Origin: Pseudomonas guariconensis
Lineage (GTDB): Bacteria > Pseudomonadota > Gammaproteobacteria > Pseudomonadales > Pseudomonadaceae
Direction of reading: 5' to 3'
NCBI RefSeq assembly: GCF_900102675.1
Contig: NZ_FMYX01000002.1
Location: 434,001-498,000 of the forward strand
Length of the DNA stretch: 64,000 nt
The translations under genes and the position numbers were made by a program. The notes below the pieces were generated by a model. The model saw only the letters and a program-made list of their open reading frames with translations, had not been told where the DNA came from and ran no database searches. Positions 1 to 8,553 of this stretch are shown here, one piece after another. The first letter of the stretch is position 1. The number at the start of each line of letters is the position of its first letter.

Positions 1-263
1 GCTTCGCTGACATCCAACCCGGTCACCGTCACTACCTGGGCCTGCCCGTCCAGCACCGCCGCCCCCTGCCCCCCCGGAATTTCCGCTGGGGGGCGGGGTG
101 TCGGCAGGCCGCCCGCCACTTCTGGACATAGCGGCACCACGCGGCCTTCGGCCTGCCAGCGCTGAAGAAGATCCGGGTGCCCGCTGTCGCGCCCGTCGTA
201 GCGCACCGGCTGCCCCAGCAGACAGGCGCTGACCAGGACCCTGGGCAAATCAGAACGGTTCAT
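1..263 (-). CDS. DUF523 family protein (5' part only)
   Basis: The ATG lies at 263 and the frame runs open to the window edge, so only the first 87 residues are visible. They start MNRSDLPRVLVSACLLGQPV and continue with RYDG and CPEVAGGLPTPRPPAEI. The SACLLG and CPEVxGGLPTPRxPAEI motifs, each with a conserved cysteine, are hallmarks of DUF523 (YbbK-like) proteins, whose biochemical role is not established. The start overlaps the end of the upstream oxygenase gene by 14 bases, so the two are probably co-transcribed leftward. Family assignment is strong and function is unknown. Confidence 0.85.
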   Translation of the reverse strand, partial: MNRSDLPRVLVSACLLGQPVRYDGRDSGHPDLLQRWQAEGRVVPLCPEVAGGLPTPRPPAEIPGGQGAAVLDGQAQVVTVTGLDVSE

Positions 264-873
264 TGCCACGACGGCGGAACCAGCCGGTCAGAGACAGGCG
301 ATCACGCCTGGCCGGCAAGACTTCATGGGGGATATCGCCAGACAGGAACACCACCAGGCTGCCCGCCTCCGGCTGCACATCCAGCTGCGCGTCCTCGGCG
401 AGGAACATGCGCAACTGGCCACCGTCCTGGGGTTGCCAATTCTCGTTGAGGTAGAGGATGGCCGAGACCGCGCGTCGGTCGTCGTCGCGGAAACGGTCCA
501 CATGACGGCGATAGAAGGCGCCTGGTGGATACAAGGCGAAATGACACTCGAAGTCCTCAAGGCCCAGGTACAAGCCCTGGTTCAGCGCCTGGCGCAGGCT
601 GTCCATGGCCGTCAGGTAACGGTCACAGGCCTCGGACTCACCCGGCTCCAGCCATTGGATGCGGTCGCCACGGATCGCTTCGCGCACCTCTTGTCCGGTG
701 CCGCGCCCCACGCCGGCCGGGCTCAATTCGCCCTCGGCGGCACGGTGTCGGCACTCGGCCGCCAAGGCGCTGATCAATGCTTCGGGCAGGAAAAAAGGCT
801 GGCGGGACCAACCACGGTTGGCCAGGTCGTCGACGATGGTAGAAAGCATCGGATATTCAAGAGAGATGGGCAT
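250..873 (-). CDS. 2-oxoglutarate/Fe(II)-dependent oxygenase (SM-20/prolyl hydroxylase type)
   Basis: A 207-residue protein starting MPISLEYPMLSTIVDDL. The double-stranded beta-helix metal site is visible: HxD in YRRHVDRFRDDD, the distal His in DIPHEVLP, and the 2-oxoglutarate-binding Arg in DRLSLTGWFRRR near the C-terminus. ILYLNENWQPQDGGQLRMF is typical of the 2OG-Fe(II) oxygenase superfamily, which hydroxylates protein or small-molecule substrates; the substrate here is unknown. Longer in-frame starts exist up to 1038, but they would run into the promoter space of the divergent DUF2059 gene and the extra residues look non-coding. No strong ribosome site is seen at 873, so the exact start is uncertain. 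Confidence 0.82.
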   Translation of the reverse strand: MPISLEYPMLSTIVDDLANRGWSRQPFFLPEALISALAAECRHRAAEGELSPAGVGRGTGQEVREAIRGDRIQWLEPGESEACDRYLTAMDSLRQALNQGLYLGLEDFECHFALYPPGAFYRRHVDRFRDDDRRAVSAILYLNENWQPQDGGQLRMFLAEDAQLDVQPEAGSLVVFLSGDIPHEVLPARRDRLSLTGWFRRRGNEPF

Positions 874-994
874 GGCGCATAGTATCGACTCGCCGTGAAA
901 ACCGACAGCGCCACTTGGCCGCCAACCGTCATCGGCGTCTCGACAAAGCCACGCCGCCCCAAGGACAATAGCGGCCTGCCGACAGGAGTCCTGA

Positions 995-1747
995 ATGCGC
1001 CGTTTGTTTTCCCTGCTGCTGATGATGATCTGCACCATGCCTGTCTGGGCAGACAGTCTCGATCAGCTGTACAAGGTCGCCGGCTGGCCCGACCAGCGCG
1101 CCCACTTCACCGATGCCGTGAGCGCTGCCCAGCAGCGCTACAAGAACAGCCTGCCGCCTGCGGTCTACCAGGCGCTGGTCAACAACAGCAACCAGCGTTT
1201 CCAGGCCCAGGCCATGGACCGCCGGGCCCAGGCGCAATTGCGCGCCAACCTGCCCAACCCTGCGCCTGCGCTGGCCTTCTTCCAGTCGCCGCTTGGGCGC
1301 AAGGTCGTGGCCGCCGAACTGCTGGCTACGCGCAAGGACCAACTGGCCAAGAATGCCAAGGGCCTGCCGAAGATCCAGGCCAGCGACAACCGTATGCTGA
1401 TCATCGGCCACCTGGCCCAGGCCCTGCCTGCCCGGGAAGCCGGTGCCGAGGTGAGCCTGGCAATCGCCGGCGTCGCGGCCGACAGCCTCAGCTCCATGAT
1501 CCCCGGCCTGTTCGGGGCAGGTCAGGCCAGCAGCCTGCTCGATGGCCAGCGCCAGCGCCTGATGCAGCAGATCGGCGAGGATTTGAACAACACCCTGTTG
1601 TACGTCTACCGCGACCTGTCCGACGCCGAGCTCGAGGAATTCGCCACCTTCGCCGAATCCGCCGAGGGCAAGGCCTACTACAAGGCAGCCCTGGAAGCGG
1701 TGCGCGCCGGTCTGGCGGTGGGGCGGAGCGCCGCAGACCTGCAGTGA
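995..1747 (+). CDS. DUF2059 domain-containing exported protein
   Basis: A 250-residue protein with a Sec signal peptide (MRRLFSLLLMMICTMPVWA, cleavage after about residue 19). The mature part is alpha-helical. It ends with the segment DLSDAELEEFATFAESAEGK followed by AYYKAAL, the pattern that defines DUF2059. Predicted location is the periplasm; the role is unknown. AGGAG about 8 bases before the ATG supports the start. It is divergent from the oxygenase at 250-873 and its stop abuts the convergent hydrolase gene at 1748. Confidence 0.8.
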   Translation: MRRLFSLLLMMICTMPVWADSLDQLYKVAGWPDQRAHFTDAVSAAQQRYKNSLPPAVYQALVNNSNQRFQAQAMDRRAQAQLRANLPNPAPALAFFQSPLGRKVVAAELLATRKDQLAKNAKGLPKIQASDNRMLIIGHLAQALPAREAGAEVSLAIAGVAADSLSSMIPGLFGAGQASSLLDGQRQRLMQQIGEDLNNTLLYVYRDLSDAELEEFATFAESAEGKAYYKAALEAVRAGLAVGRSAADLQ

Positions 1748-2677
1748 TCAGCCAAGGCGCTGATCGATGAAGGCGAAGTAGCGCTGGCGAATGGCCGGCA
1801 ACTCGTTGGCCAGATGATGACGCGCCTCGGGCAGCATGAGGATCTGCGGCTCGGCGAACTTGGCCTTGAGCACCTTGAGGTTGTAGGGCCAATCCACCGT
1901 GGCGTCGGCTTCCCCCTGCACGATCACCGGTCGCCGCACGCTGCGCGGCGCGGCCTCGATACGCTTGACCCAGGCCACCAGGGCCCCGACCCAGGCCGTC
2001 GGCAACCGCCGCGGTTGCAGTGGGTCGGCCTCCAGGAACGGCAGGAACGCCGGATCGTTGCTGTTCTCGCTGAAGCGCCGCTCGATGCCGTTGACGAAGT
2101 GGCGCAGCACGCAATAGCTGAGTTTCGACCAATACCACGAGCGTGGCCGCACCAAAGGCGCCAGCAGGATCACTTGGCCATCGGCCGGGCTCTGCTCGCC
2201 GTGGTGCAGCACGTGATCCACCACGATCGCCCCGCCAGTGCTCTGCCCGCACAGATGCCATGGGCGTGGCAAGTCGAGCAGACGGGCCTGTTCGAACAAA
2301 GCATCGAGCATCTGCTGGTAGACGGCGAAATCAGTGATGCTGGCCCGTTCGCCACTCGACAACCCATGGCCTGGGAGGTCGCAACTGATGACCGCGAACC
2401 CCTGACCCAACGCCCATTCGATCACATGGCAGTACAGCCCCATGTGGTCGTAGTAGCCGTGCAGCAGAAACAGCGTCGCCACAGGCCGCTGCGGCAACCA
2501 CACCTGCCCCACCAACTCGAAGCCCGCCGCCTTGAAGCCGCCCAGCCAGCTTTGGCGCACCGGCAGGTCCAGGCCATAGAAACGCTGGTAGTCCAGGCCT
2601 TGGGACGACAGAGGGTGGCGGGCCGCCAAGGGCGCAAGGCTGGCGCGCAGGAGGTCGGGGTGAAAGGTGGCGGGCAT
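1748..2677 (-). CDS. alpha/beta hydrolase of the monoacylglycerol lipase/lysophospholipase type (serine aminopeptidase S33 fold)
   Basis: A 309-residue protein starting MPATFHPDLLRASLAPLAAR. The fold markers are in order: oxyanion-hole region LFLLHGYYDHMGLY, PGHGLSSG, nucleophile elbow GQSTGG, acid segment VIVQGEADATVDW and catalytic His in ARHHLAN. This order matches Hydrolase_4 (PldB-like) enzymes that cleave acyl esters. No signal peptide is seen, so it is probably cytoplasmic. The longer in-frame start at 2734 adds 19 residues of unlikely character. The substrate cannot be told from sequence. Confidence 0.8.
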   Translation of the reverse strand: MPATFHPDLLRASLAPLAARHPLSSQGLDYQRFYGLDLPVRQSWLGGFKAAGFELVGQVWLPQRPVATLFLLHGYYDHMGLYCHVIEWALGQGFAVISCDLPGHGLSSGERASITDFAVYQQMLDALFEQARLLDLPRPWHLCGQSTGGAIVVDHVLHHGEQSPADGQVILLAPLVRPRSWYWSKLSYCVLRHFVNGIERRFSENSNDPAFLPFLEADPLQPRRLPTAWVGALVAWVKRIEAAPRSVRRPVIVQGEADATVDWPYNLKVLKAKFAEPQILMLPEARHHLANELPAIRQRYFAFIDQRLG

Positions 2678-2810
2678 CGGGCGGATCCACAGCGAAGCGA
2701 GTATTGACCTGTGATATTCAGCTCTGGGCGTCATCGTGGCAAGCTAGACCCTTTGCCAGAACAGACCGCTCCCACAGGGTTCTCGCTGCCCCAAATCCTG
2801 CGGACACACC

Positions 2811-3374
2811 ATGCCCACCCGAAAATCCCTGCTCACCGCCTTCGCATTGCTGCTCTGCGCTGCCGTCCTCTGGTGGGCGTACGCCAGTTTCCAGGCGCGC
2901 TACCTGCGCACGTTCGACGACCAGACAACGCTGTTCGAGGGCAGCCAATTGCAGTTGCCCGCCGAGCTGGCCGGCCCAGGCCCGATCCGGGTGGTGCATT
3001 TCTGGGACCCGGCCTGCCCCTGCAACGTCGGCAACCAGCAGCACCTGGGCGAGCTGATCGAACATTTCGCACCTCAAGGCGTGCGCTTTCATGTGGTGCA
3101 AAAGCCCGGTAGCCAAGGCCAGTTGCCTGACAACCTGGCGGCGCTCCAACCCTTGGCCGCGCTGCCCGGCAGCGAGCACCTGCCAGCGTCTCCCGCCGTG
3201 GCCATCTGGGACCGCGAAGGCCGCCTGGCCTACTTCGGCCCTTATAGCGAGGGCGCCGTGTGCAATGCCAGCAACAGCTTCATCGAGCCGGTCCTCAAGG
3301 CGCTGGTCGAAGGCCGCAAGATCAACGCGTCCAACACCCTGGCCCAGGGCTGCTACTGCCCTTGGGCCGGCTGA
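2811..3374 (+). CDS. membrane-anchored thioredoxin-like protein (DUF6436)
   Basis: A 187-residue protein. Residues 8-26 form one N-terminal membrane segment (LTAFALLLCAAVLWWAYAS). A TlpA/thioredoxin-like domain follows, with VVHFWDPACPCN at about residues 63-74, where CPC replaces the usual CxxC. The C-terminus carries further cysteines (AVCNAS and GCYCPWAG). The predicted topology puts the domain in the periplasm. A redox role is suggested by the fold, but the CxC motif and extra cysteines depart from thioredoxin, so activity is inference. The Shine-Dalgarno site is weak. It converges on the acetyltransferase at 3353-3919, overlapping it by 22 bases. Confidence 0.75.
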   Translation: MPTRKSLLTAFALLLCAAVLWWAYASFQARYLRTFDDQTTLFEGSQLQLPAELAGPGPIRVVHFWDPACPCNVGNQQHLGELIEHFAPQGVRFHVVQKPGSQGQLPDNLAALQPLAALPGSEHLPASPAVAIWDREGRLAYFGPYSEGAVCNASNSFIEPVLKALVEGRKINASNTLAQGCYCPWAG

Positions 3375-3919
3375 CGCACCCGCGCTGGGTTGCCCACCAC
3401 GATCGCCCCGGCCGGCACGTCGCGGGTGACCACGCTGCCGGCGCCCACCACGGCGTTGTCGCCGATACTCACGCCCGGCAGGATGATCGCCCCGCCACCG
3501 ATCCACACGTTGTTGCCAATGCGCACCGGCCGGCCGCTCTCCAACCCGCTGCGGCGGACCTCGGGGTCCAGCGGATGGTCAGCGGTGTAGATCTGCACCG
3601 CAGGGCCGATCTGGCAGTCCTCGCCGATATGGACCGGCAACACATCGAGAATCACGCAATTGAAATTCATGAAGGTGTTGGCACCCACGCTGATGTTGTA
3701 GCCGTAGTCGCAATAAAATGGCGGACGAATCACTGCGCCTGGGCCGGCATGGCCGAAGTGCTCCACCAACAGCGCGTGGCGGGCGTCGTTGAGCAGCTCG
3801 ACACTGCTGTTGTAGCGGTGCATCCAGTGCTTGTTGGCGATCTGCTCGGCTTGCAGTTCAGGGCAGCCGGCATGGTAAAGCTGGCCAGTCAGCATTTTCT
3901 GTTTTTCGCTGAGGGACAT
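3353..3919 (-). CDS. maa: sugar O-acetyltransferase (maltose acetyltransferase/NodL type)
   Basis: A 188-residue protein starting MSLSEKQKMLTGQLYHAG. It has the N-terminal Mac domain followed by left-handed beta-helix hexapeptide repeats: FYCDYGYNISVGANTFMNFN, VHIGEDCQIGP, IGNNVWIGGGAIILPGVSIG and GAGSVVTRDVP. The family transfers acetyl from acetyl-CoA to sugars such as maltose and glucose; the catalytic His is in TADHPLDPE. AAGGAG seven bases upstream of the ATG fixes the start. The symbol follows family similarity only. Longer in-frame starts up to 4378 would run inside the opposite-strand acylase gene and are not credible. Confidence 0.85.
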   Translation of the reverse strand: MSLSEKQKMLTGQLYHAGCPELQAEQIANKHWMHRYNSSVELLNDARHALLVEHFGHAGPGAVIRPPFYCDYGYNISVGANTFMNFNCVILDVLPVHIGEDCQIGPAVQIYTADHPLDPEVRRSGLESGRPVRIGNNVWIGGGAIILPGVSIGDNAVVGAGSVVTRDVPAGAIVVGNPARVRQPAQGQ

Positions 3920-4006
3920 GGAGACTCCTTCCAGGGGACTATGCTCAGTTCGCGAATCCGTCGATGATCGGACCACACTTTTCGCTCGAATGCACAAGGA
4001 GTCTTG

Positions 4007-6370
4007 ATGAAGCGCAGCCTGACCCTGCTGGCAGTGGCGATTGCCGCTGCCGTAGGCGCCGGTTACTGGTACGTGCAAGGCAAGCAGCCACAGCGCGAGG
4101 GCCAGGCAAGTGTTGCCGGCCTCGAGGCGCCGGTCAGCGTACGCTACGACGCTCGCGGCGTCCCTCATCTGCAGGCGCAGAACGAGTCTGACCTGTACCG
4201 TGCCCTGGGCTATGTGCATGCCCAGGACCGGTTGTTCCAGATGGAAATCCTGCGGCGCCTGGCCCGTGGAGAGCTGGCCGAAGTGCTGGGCGCCGACCTG
4301 ATCCCCACCGACACCCTGTTTCGCAGCCTGCGTATCCGCGAACAGGCCACACGCATGGCCCAGCGCCAGGACCAGCAATCGCCGGCCTGGCAGGCGCTAC
4401 AGGCCTACCTGGACGGGGTCAACCAATGGCAGGCCAGCCACCCCAAGCCCATGGAGTTCGACCTGCTGGGCATCCACCCACGCCCCTTCACCGCCGAGGA
4501 CACGCTCAGCATCGCCGGCTACTTGGCGTACAGTTTTGCCGCTGCCTTTCGCACCGAGCCTGCGCTGACCTATATCCGCGATCAGCTCGGCCCTCAGTAC
4601 CTGGAAATCTTCGATCTCGACTGGCAACCGGACGGCGCCCTGGCCGCGCCCCTGGCTGCTGCGGACTGGCGCAGCCTGGAGCAGTTGGCACGCTTGAGTC
4701 ACGAGGCCTTGGGCGAGGCCGGCATCCCCCAGTTCGAAGGCAGCAATGCCTGGGCCGTGTCTGGCACCCGCACGCGCAGCGGCCGCCCATTGCTGGCCGG
4801 CGATCCGCACATTGGCTTTGCCGTCCCGGCAGTGTGGTACGAGGCTGAACTGTCGGCACCGGGGTTCAACCTGTATGGCTACTTCCAGGCGCTCAACCCC
4901 TTCGCCCTGCTCGGTCACAACCTGGACTTCGGCTGGAGCCTGACCATGTTCCAGAACGACGACGTGGACCTGATCGCCGAGCAGGTCAACCCGAACGACC
5001 CCGATCAGGTCAGGGTCGCTGGCAGGTGGCAGCCGCTGGAAAAAGTCGAGCAGCAGATCGCTGTCAAAGGCCAGGCCCCCGCGTCTATCACCCTACGTCG
5101 CTCGCCCCACGGCCCGATCGTCAACGATGTGATCGGCGCCACCGCCGGGCCTAGGCCGATTGCCATGTGGTGGGCATTCCTGGAAACCGACAACCCCTTG
5201 CTCGATGGCTTCTATCAGGTCAACCGCGCCGATACCCTGGGCAAGATGCGCGACGCGGCAGCGAAGATCCATGCCCCCGGCCTGAATCTTGTCTGGGCCA
5301 ATGCCCGTGGCGACATCGGGTGGTGGGCAGCAGCGCAATTGCCGGTGCGCCCAGAGGGGGTCAATCCGTCGTTCATTCTCGATGGCAGCACGTCCCAGGC
5401 CGACAAACCCGGCTTCTACCCGTTCAGCGTGAACCCACAGCAAGAGAACCCTGCCAGCGGCTACATCGTCTCGGCCAACTTCCAGCCTCCGGCCGTCGTG
5501 CCGGTCCCTGGCTATTACAACCTGCCCGATCGTGGTCGCCAGCTCGACCGACACCTGGCCGCGCCAGGTATCCAGTGGGACACCCAAAACACCCAAGCTT
5601 TGCAGCTCGATACCGCCACCGACTACGGCCCACGCACCTTGGCACCGCTGATGGGCACTTTGCGCGCCATCGCTCAGGGCGAGCAGGAGAAGGAACTGGT
5701 GGAACAATTGGCCGCCTGGCGGGGCGACTACCCGCTGGATTCGACCAGTGCCACCCTGTTCAACCAGTTCCTGTATGAACTGGCCTTCGCAGCCCTGCAC
5801 GACGAACTGGGAGATACCTGGTTCCCGGTCCTGATCAACACCCGCGTCATCGATGCAGCCCTGCCGCGCCTGGCAGCCGATCCCGAGTCGCCTTGGTGGG
5901 CGCTACGCGGCGCCAGCGAACATACCGACCGCACCGCTATCGTCAAGCTGGCCTGGCAACGCAGCCTCGCTCACCTGCGCGAGACGTTCGGCAAGGACCC
6001 GGCCCGCTGGCAGTGGGGCAAAGCCCACACCCTGACCCACAACCACCCGCTGGGAGTGAAGAAGCCGCTGAACCTGCTGTTCAACGTTGGCCCCTTCGCC
6101 GCACCCGGTACCCATGAGGTGCCCAACAACCTCTCGGCGAAGATCGGTCCGGCACCCTGGGCAGTCAACTACGGCCCCTCAACCCGGCGCCTGATCGATT
6201 TCGCAGACCCCGGCGCGGCCCTGACCATCAACCCGGTAGGCCAGAGCGGTGTGCTGTTCGACCCGCACTATGGCGACCAAGCCGAGGATTACATCAATGG
6301 GCGATATCAACGGGCGCAGATGGGTGTGATTCCAGCGCAAAGCACCTTGCGACTGCTGCCGGTACAGTGA
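4007..6370 (+). CDS. penicillin acylase-family Ntn hydrolase, probable acyl-homoserine-lactone acylase (HacB-like)
   Basis: A 787-residue precursor with an N-terminal hydrophobic export signal (about residues 4-21). The layout is that of penicillin G/AHL acylases: alpha chain, spacer, then the autocatalytic site. The nucleophile is Ser246 in EGSNAWAVSG, the beta-chain N-terminus after processing, followed by PLLAGDPHIGF. Pseudomonas relatives (PvdQ, QuiP, HacB) cleave the amide of acyl-homoserine lactones. P. aeruginosa HacB (PA0305) lies beside the spu operon, as here within 18 kb, so HacB is the likely counterpart, though substrate is inference. AAGGAG (3996-4001) sits five bases before the ATG at 4007; an in-frame TTG at 4004 is less likely. 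Confidence 0.85.
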   Translation: MKRSLTLLAVAIAAAVGAGYWYVQGKQPQREGQASVAGLEAPVSVRYDARGVPHLQAQNESDLYRALGYVHAQDRLFQMEILRRLARGELAEVLGADLIPTDTLFRSLRIREQATRMAQRQDQQSPAWQALQAYLDGVNQWQASHPKPMEFDLLGIHPRPFTAEDTLSIAGYLAYSFAAAFRTEPALTYIRDQLGPQYLEIFDLDWQPDGALAAPLAAADWRSLEQLARLSHEALGEAGIPQFEGSNAWAVSGTRTRSGRPLLAGDPHIGFAVPAVWYEAELSAPGFNLYGYFQALNPFALLGHNLDFGWSLTMFQNDDVDLIAEQVNPNDPDQVRVAGRWQPLEKVEQQIAVKGQAPASITLRRSPHGPIVNDVIGATAGPRPIAMWWAFLETDNPLLDGFYQVNRADTLGKMRDAAAKIHAPGLNLVWANARGDIGWWAAAQLPVRPEGVNPSFILDGSTSQADKPGFYPFSVNPQQENPASGYIVSANFQPPAVVPVPGYYNLPDRGRQLDRHLAAPGIQWDTQNTQALQLDTATDYGPRTLAPLMGTLRAIAQGEQEKELVEQLAAWRGDYPLDSTSATLFNQFLYELAFAALHDELGDTWFPVLINTRVIDAALPRLAADPESPWWALRGASEHTDRTAIVKLAWQRSLAHLRETFGKDPARWQWGKAHTLTHNHPLGVKKPLNLLFNVGPFAAPGTHEVPNNLSAKIGPAPWAVNYGPSTRRLIDFADPGAALTINPVGQSGVLFDPHYGDQAEDYINGRYQRAQMGVIPAQSTLRLLPVQ

Positions 6371-6411
6371 CGGCCCGAGCCATGACCTTCAACTCGCTCC
6401 CGAGGATCCCG

Positions 6412-7230
6412 ATGCACAAGCACTTCATTGAAATCGACGGCGCCCGCATGAGCTATGTCGACCAGGGCCAAGGTTTCCCCGTGCTGCTGGGCCACAGCTA
6501 TTTGTGGTCGGCGGCCATGTGGCAGCCGCAGATCGAGGCACTGTCGAAACACTACCGGGTGATCGTGCCCGAGCTTTGGGGCCACGGCGACTCCACAGCG
6601 CCACCGCCCACCACCACCGACATGAGCGTGTTGGCGCGCCAGCACCTGGCATTGCTCGATGCCCTGGATATCCCGAAATGCCATCTGGTCGGCCTGTCGG
6701 TCGGCGGCATGTGGGGCGCACAACTGGCCATCGAGCACCCCCAGCGCATCGACCGCCTGGTGTTGATGGACACCTACCTGGGCGCCGAGCCGGACGCCAC
6801 CCGCCTGAAATACTTTGGCCTGCTCGATGCCGCGAGCGCAGCGGGCGGCTTCAGCGATGCCTTGCTCGACATCGTCGTACCGATCTTCTTCCATGCCGGG
6901 GGCCAGACGGTACCTGAGATCCGTGAGCAGTTTCGCGCCCAGCTCAAGGCCAGCAGCGCCCAGGCGATCCGGGAAAGCCTCGAGCCGATGGGCCGAGTGA
7001 TTTTCGGTCGGCCAGACCTGCTGGCGCGGCTGGGCGAATTGCCAGGCGAACGTACTATCGTGCTGTGTGGCGACCAGGACATTCCCCGGCCACCGGCAGA
7101 GTCCAACGAAATGGCCCGCTTGATCGGCTGCCTGGCGGCGCAGATTCCGTTCGCGGGGCACATCTCGAGTCTCGAGAGCCCGCAGGTGGTGAATGAGTTT
7201 CTGTTGAACTGGTTGCCGCGCAATAGCTGA
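6412..7230 (+). CDS. alpha/beta hydrolase (prolyl aminopeptidase/3-oxoadipate enol-lactonase-like)
   Basis: A 272-residue protein starting MHKHFIEIDGARMSYVDQGQ. Fold markers are VLLGHSYLW (oxyanion region), PELWGHGDS, nucleophile elbow GLSVGG, acid LCGDQDIPRP and catalytic His in FAGHISSLE. It begins 42 bases after the acylase stop on the same strand, so the two may form an operon and share a substrate class. GAGG six bases upstream favours this start over an in-frame ATG at 6382. The natural substrate is unknown. Confidence 0.78.
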   Translation: MHKHFIEIDGARMSYVDQGQGFPVLLGHSYLWSAAMWQPQIEALSKHYRVIVPELWGHGDSTAPPPTTTDMSVLARQHLALLDALDIPKCHLVGLSVGGMWGAQLAIEHPQRIDRLVLMDTYLGAEPDATRLKYFGLLDAASAAGGFSDALLDIVVPIFFHAGGQTVPEIREQFRAQLKASSAQAIRESLEPMGRVIFGRPDLLARLGELPGERTIVLCGDQDIPRPPAESNEMARLIGCLAAQIPFAGHISSLESPQVVNEFLLNWLPRNS

Positions 7231-7256
7231 AATCCCCGGGGCTGCCATGCAGCCCC

Positions 7257-7335
7257 ACCCGCTCCCACAGGTACGGCGACATTCTTCGGCTTGGCGCTGT
7301 GCCCTTGGGAGCAAAGCCTGCGATCGGCCGCAACG
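7257..7335. repeat. degenerate REP-like inverted repeat
   Basis: CCCGCTCCCACAGG and, in inverted order, a divergent TTGGGAGCAAAGCCTGCG form decayed arms of the Pseudomonas REP pair found elsewhere in this window. Pairing is poor, so this is a weak call. Confidence 0.4.
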
Positions 7336-7435
7336 CGTACCCTTCGTCGGCGGGCGCGGAAATTTCGTCCTGACCTGGGATCTTTCCTGTCGATGGCCTC
7401 TCAAAGGGCACTCAGACAGCCTTCAGGAATCCCCA

Positions 7436-7522
7436 ATGAACAGCGCCTGCCCACCCATTTCGAACGAGCAACTTCAATGGCTCCTGGCCTTGCGTCGGGC
7501 GCTGGCCAAATCGGGGGCATGA
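7436..7522 (+). CDS. possible 28-residue small protein
   Basis: An ORF starting MNSACPPISNEQLQWLLALR and ending RALAKSGA. AGGA lies about seven bases before the ATG and the stop is followed within 10 bases by a rho-independent hairpin, the arrangement expected of a real short gene. The residues could form one amphipathic helix (NEQLQWLLALRRALAK). No family is recognised. It could be chance. Confidence 0.35.
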   Translation: MNSACPPISNEQLQWLLALRRALAKSGA

Positions 7523-7525
7523 ACG

Positions 7526-7555
7526 AAAACGCCGACGCAAATACGTCGGCGTTTT
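7526..7555. terminator. bidirectional rho-independent terminator
   Basis: The stem is AAAACGCCGACG (7526-7537), the loop CAAATA, and the partner CGTCGGCGTTTT (7544-7555). It has A-rich and T-rich flanks, so it can stop transcription of metQ from the right and of the small ORF from the left. Confidence 0.85.
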
Positions 7556-7572
7556 TCTTTCAGGCGTGAAGA

Positions 7573-8358
7573 TCAGAACGCCGGCAGCACCGCACCGCTG
7601 TACTTCTTGGCGATGAATTCCTTCACCTGCGGGCTGGTCAGGGCTTTGGCCAGTTTCTGGATGGCCTCGCTGTCCTTGTTGTCCGGGCGGGCAACCAGGA
7701 AGTTCACGTACGGCGAGTCGCTGCCTTCGATTACCAGGGCGTCCTTGGCCGGGTTCAGACCGGCTTCCAGGGCGTAGTTGGTGTTGATCATGTCCAGGTC
7801 GACCTGATCGAGCACGCGCGGCAGCATGGCCGATTCCAGCTCGCGGAACTTCAGGTTTTTCGGGTTCTCGGCGATGTCCTTGGGCGTGGCCAGGGCGTTC
7901 TTCGGATCTTTCAGGGTGATCAGACCTGCCTTTTGCAGCAGGATCAGCGCACGGCCGCTGTTGCTGCCTTCGTTGGGGATGGCGACAGTGGCACCGTCCT
8001 TGAGCTCAGCCAGGCTCTTGACCTTCTTGGAGTAGCCACCGAACGGCTCGACGTGTACGCCGATCACGGTTTCCAGGTGAGTACCCTTGCCTTCGTTGAA
8101 GTTCTTCAGGTACGGCAGGGTCTGGAAGTAGTTGGCATCCAGACGCTTCTGGTCGACCTGCACGTTAGGCTGGACGTAGTCGGTGAAGACCTTGATCTGC
8201 AGGTCCACGCCTTCCTTGGCCAGAGTTGGCTTGATCAGTTCGAGGATTTCGGCGTGGGGTACGGGGGTAGCAGCCACGACCAGCTTCTCGGCGGCGTTGG
8301 CGAAACCGGCCAGCGACAGGGCAGCGGCCAGGGCAGTGGTCAGCAGAGTTTTTTTCAT
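7573..8358 (-). CDS. metQ: MetQ/NlpA-family ABC transporter substrate-binding protein
   Basis: A 261-residue periplasmic protein with a Sec signal peptide (MKKTLLTTALAAALSLAGFA, then NAAEK). There is no lipobox Cys, unlike E. coli MetQ. The mature region carries NlpA/MetQ signatures: ATPVPHAEILE, DYVQPNVQVDQKRLDANYFQ and NEGSNSGRALILLQKAGLI. The family delivers methionine or related sulfur compounds to a MetNI permease; no permease or ATPase lies here, so it must use one encoded elsewhere. AAGGA upstream of the ATG supports the start. The neighbouring SfnR-like regulator suggests a role in organosulfur use rather than plain methionine uptake (inference). Confidence 0.85.
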   Translation of the reverse strand: MKKTLLTTALAAALSLAGFANAAEKLVVAATPVPHAEILELIKPTLAKEGVDLQIKVFTDYVQPNVQVDQKRLDANYFQTLPYLKNFNEGKGTHLETVIGVHVEPFGGYSKKVKSLAELKDGATVAIPNEGSNSGRALILLQKAGLITLKDPKNALATPKDIAENPKNLKFRELESAMLPRVLDQVDLDMINTNYALEAGLNPAKDALVIEGSDSPYVNFLVARPDNKDSEAIQKLAKALTSPQVKEFIAKKYSGAVLPAF

Positions 8359-8444
8359 GGTGATCCTTGTTATCAAGCTGGAGCCATTGATGATGGCGAA
8401 GTCGGTGCCCACCCTTTGAATGGGGGCGTGAAGCGGACGATACC

Positions 8445-8496
8445 GGGAATTTTTATTCCGGAACAATATCTTTTGCTTAGCCGCTTATAACTAAAA
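8445..8496 (-). promoter_or_regulatory. metQ promoter region with palindrome and shared sulfur motif
   Basis: On the + strand, CGGGAATTTTTATTCCGG (8445-8462) is a near-perfect palindrome. Upstream of it in the sense of metQ is TTTTAGTTATA (8496 to 8486). The same 11 bases occur in front of oscA at 16860-16850. In both places a TATTGT/TATTTT-like -10 follows about 16-17 bases later. This layout fits an activator site overlapping the -35 position; CysB is the obvious candidate, but that is inference. Confidence 0.5.
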
Positions 8497-8553
8497 CAAA
8501 TTGCCATTACCGCATTCGCTTCTGACCAACGGTTACCCGCTCTAGCACAGGGT

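Larger units (their letters stand above)
7231..7572. other. 342-base gap: degraded REP, possible 28-residue ORF, terminator
   Basis: This gap lies between the hydrolase (rightward) and metQ (leftward). It holds a degraded REP-like inverted repeat (about 7257-7335), a short rightward ORF with a modest ribosome site (7436-7522) and a strong terminator hairpin (7526-7555). Nothing else was recognised. Confidence 0.6.

Noticed and set aside
8359..8553. Sigma-54 promoter for metQ next to the SfnR-like gene
   Set aside because: No TGGCAC-N5-TTGC pattern is present on the metQ strand; the region looks like an activator-dependent sigma-70 promoter instead.
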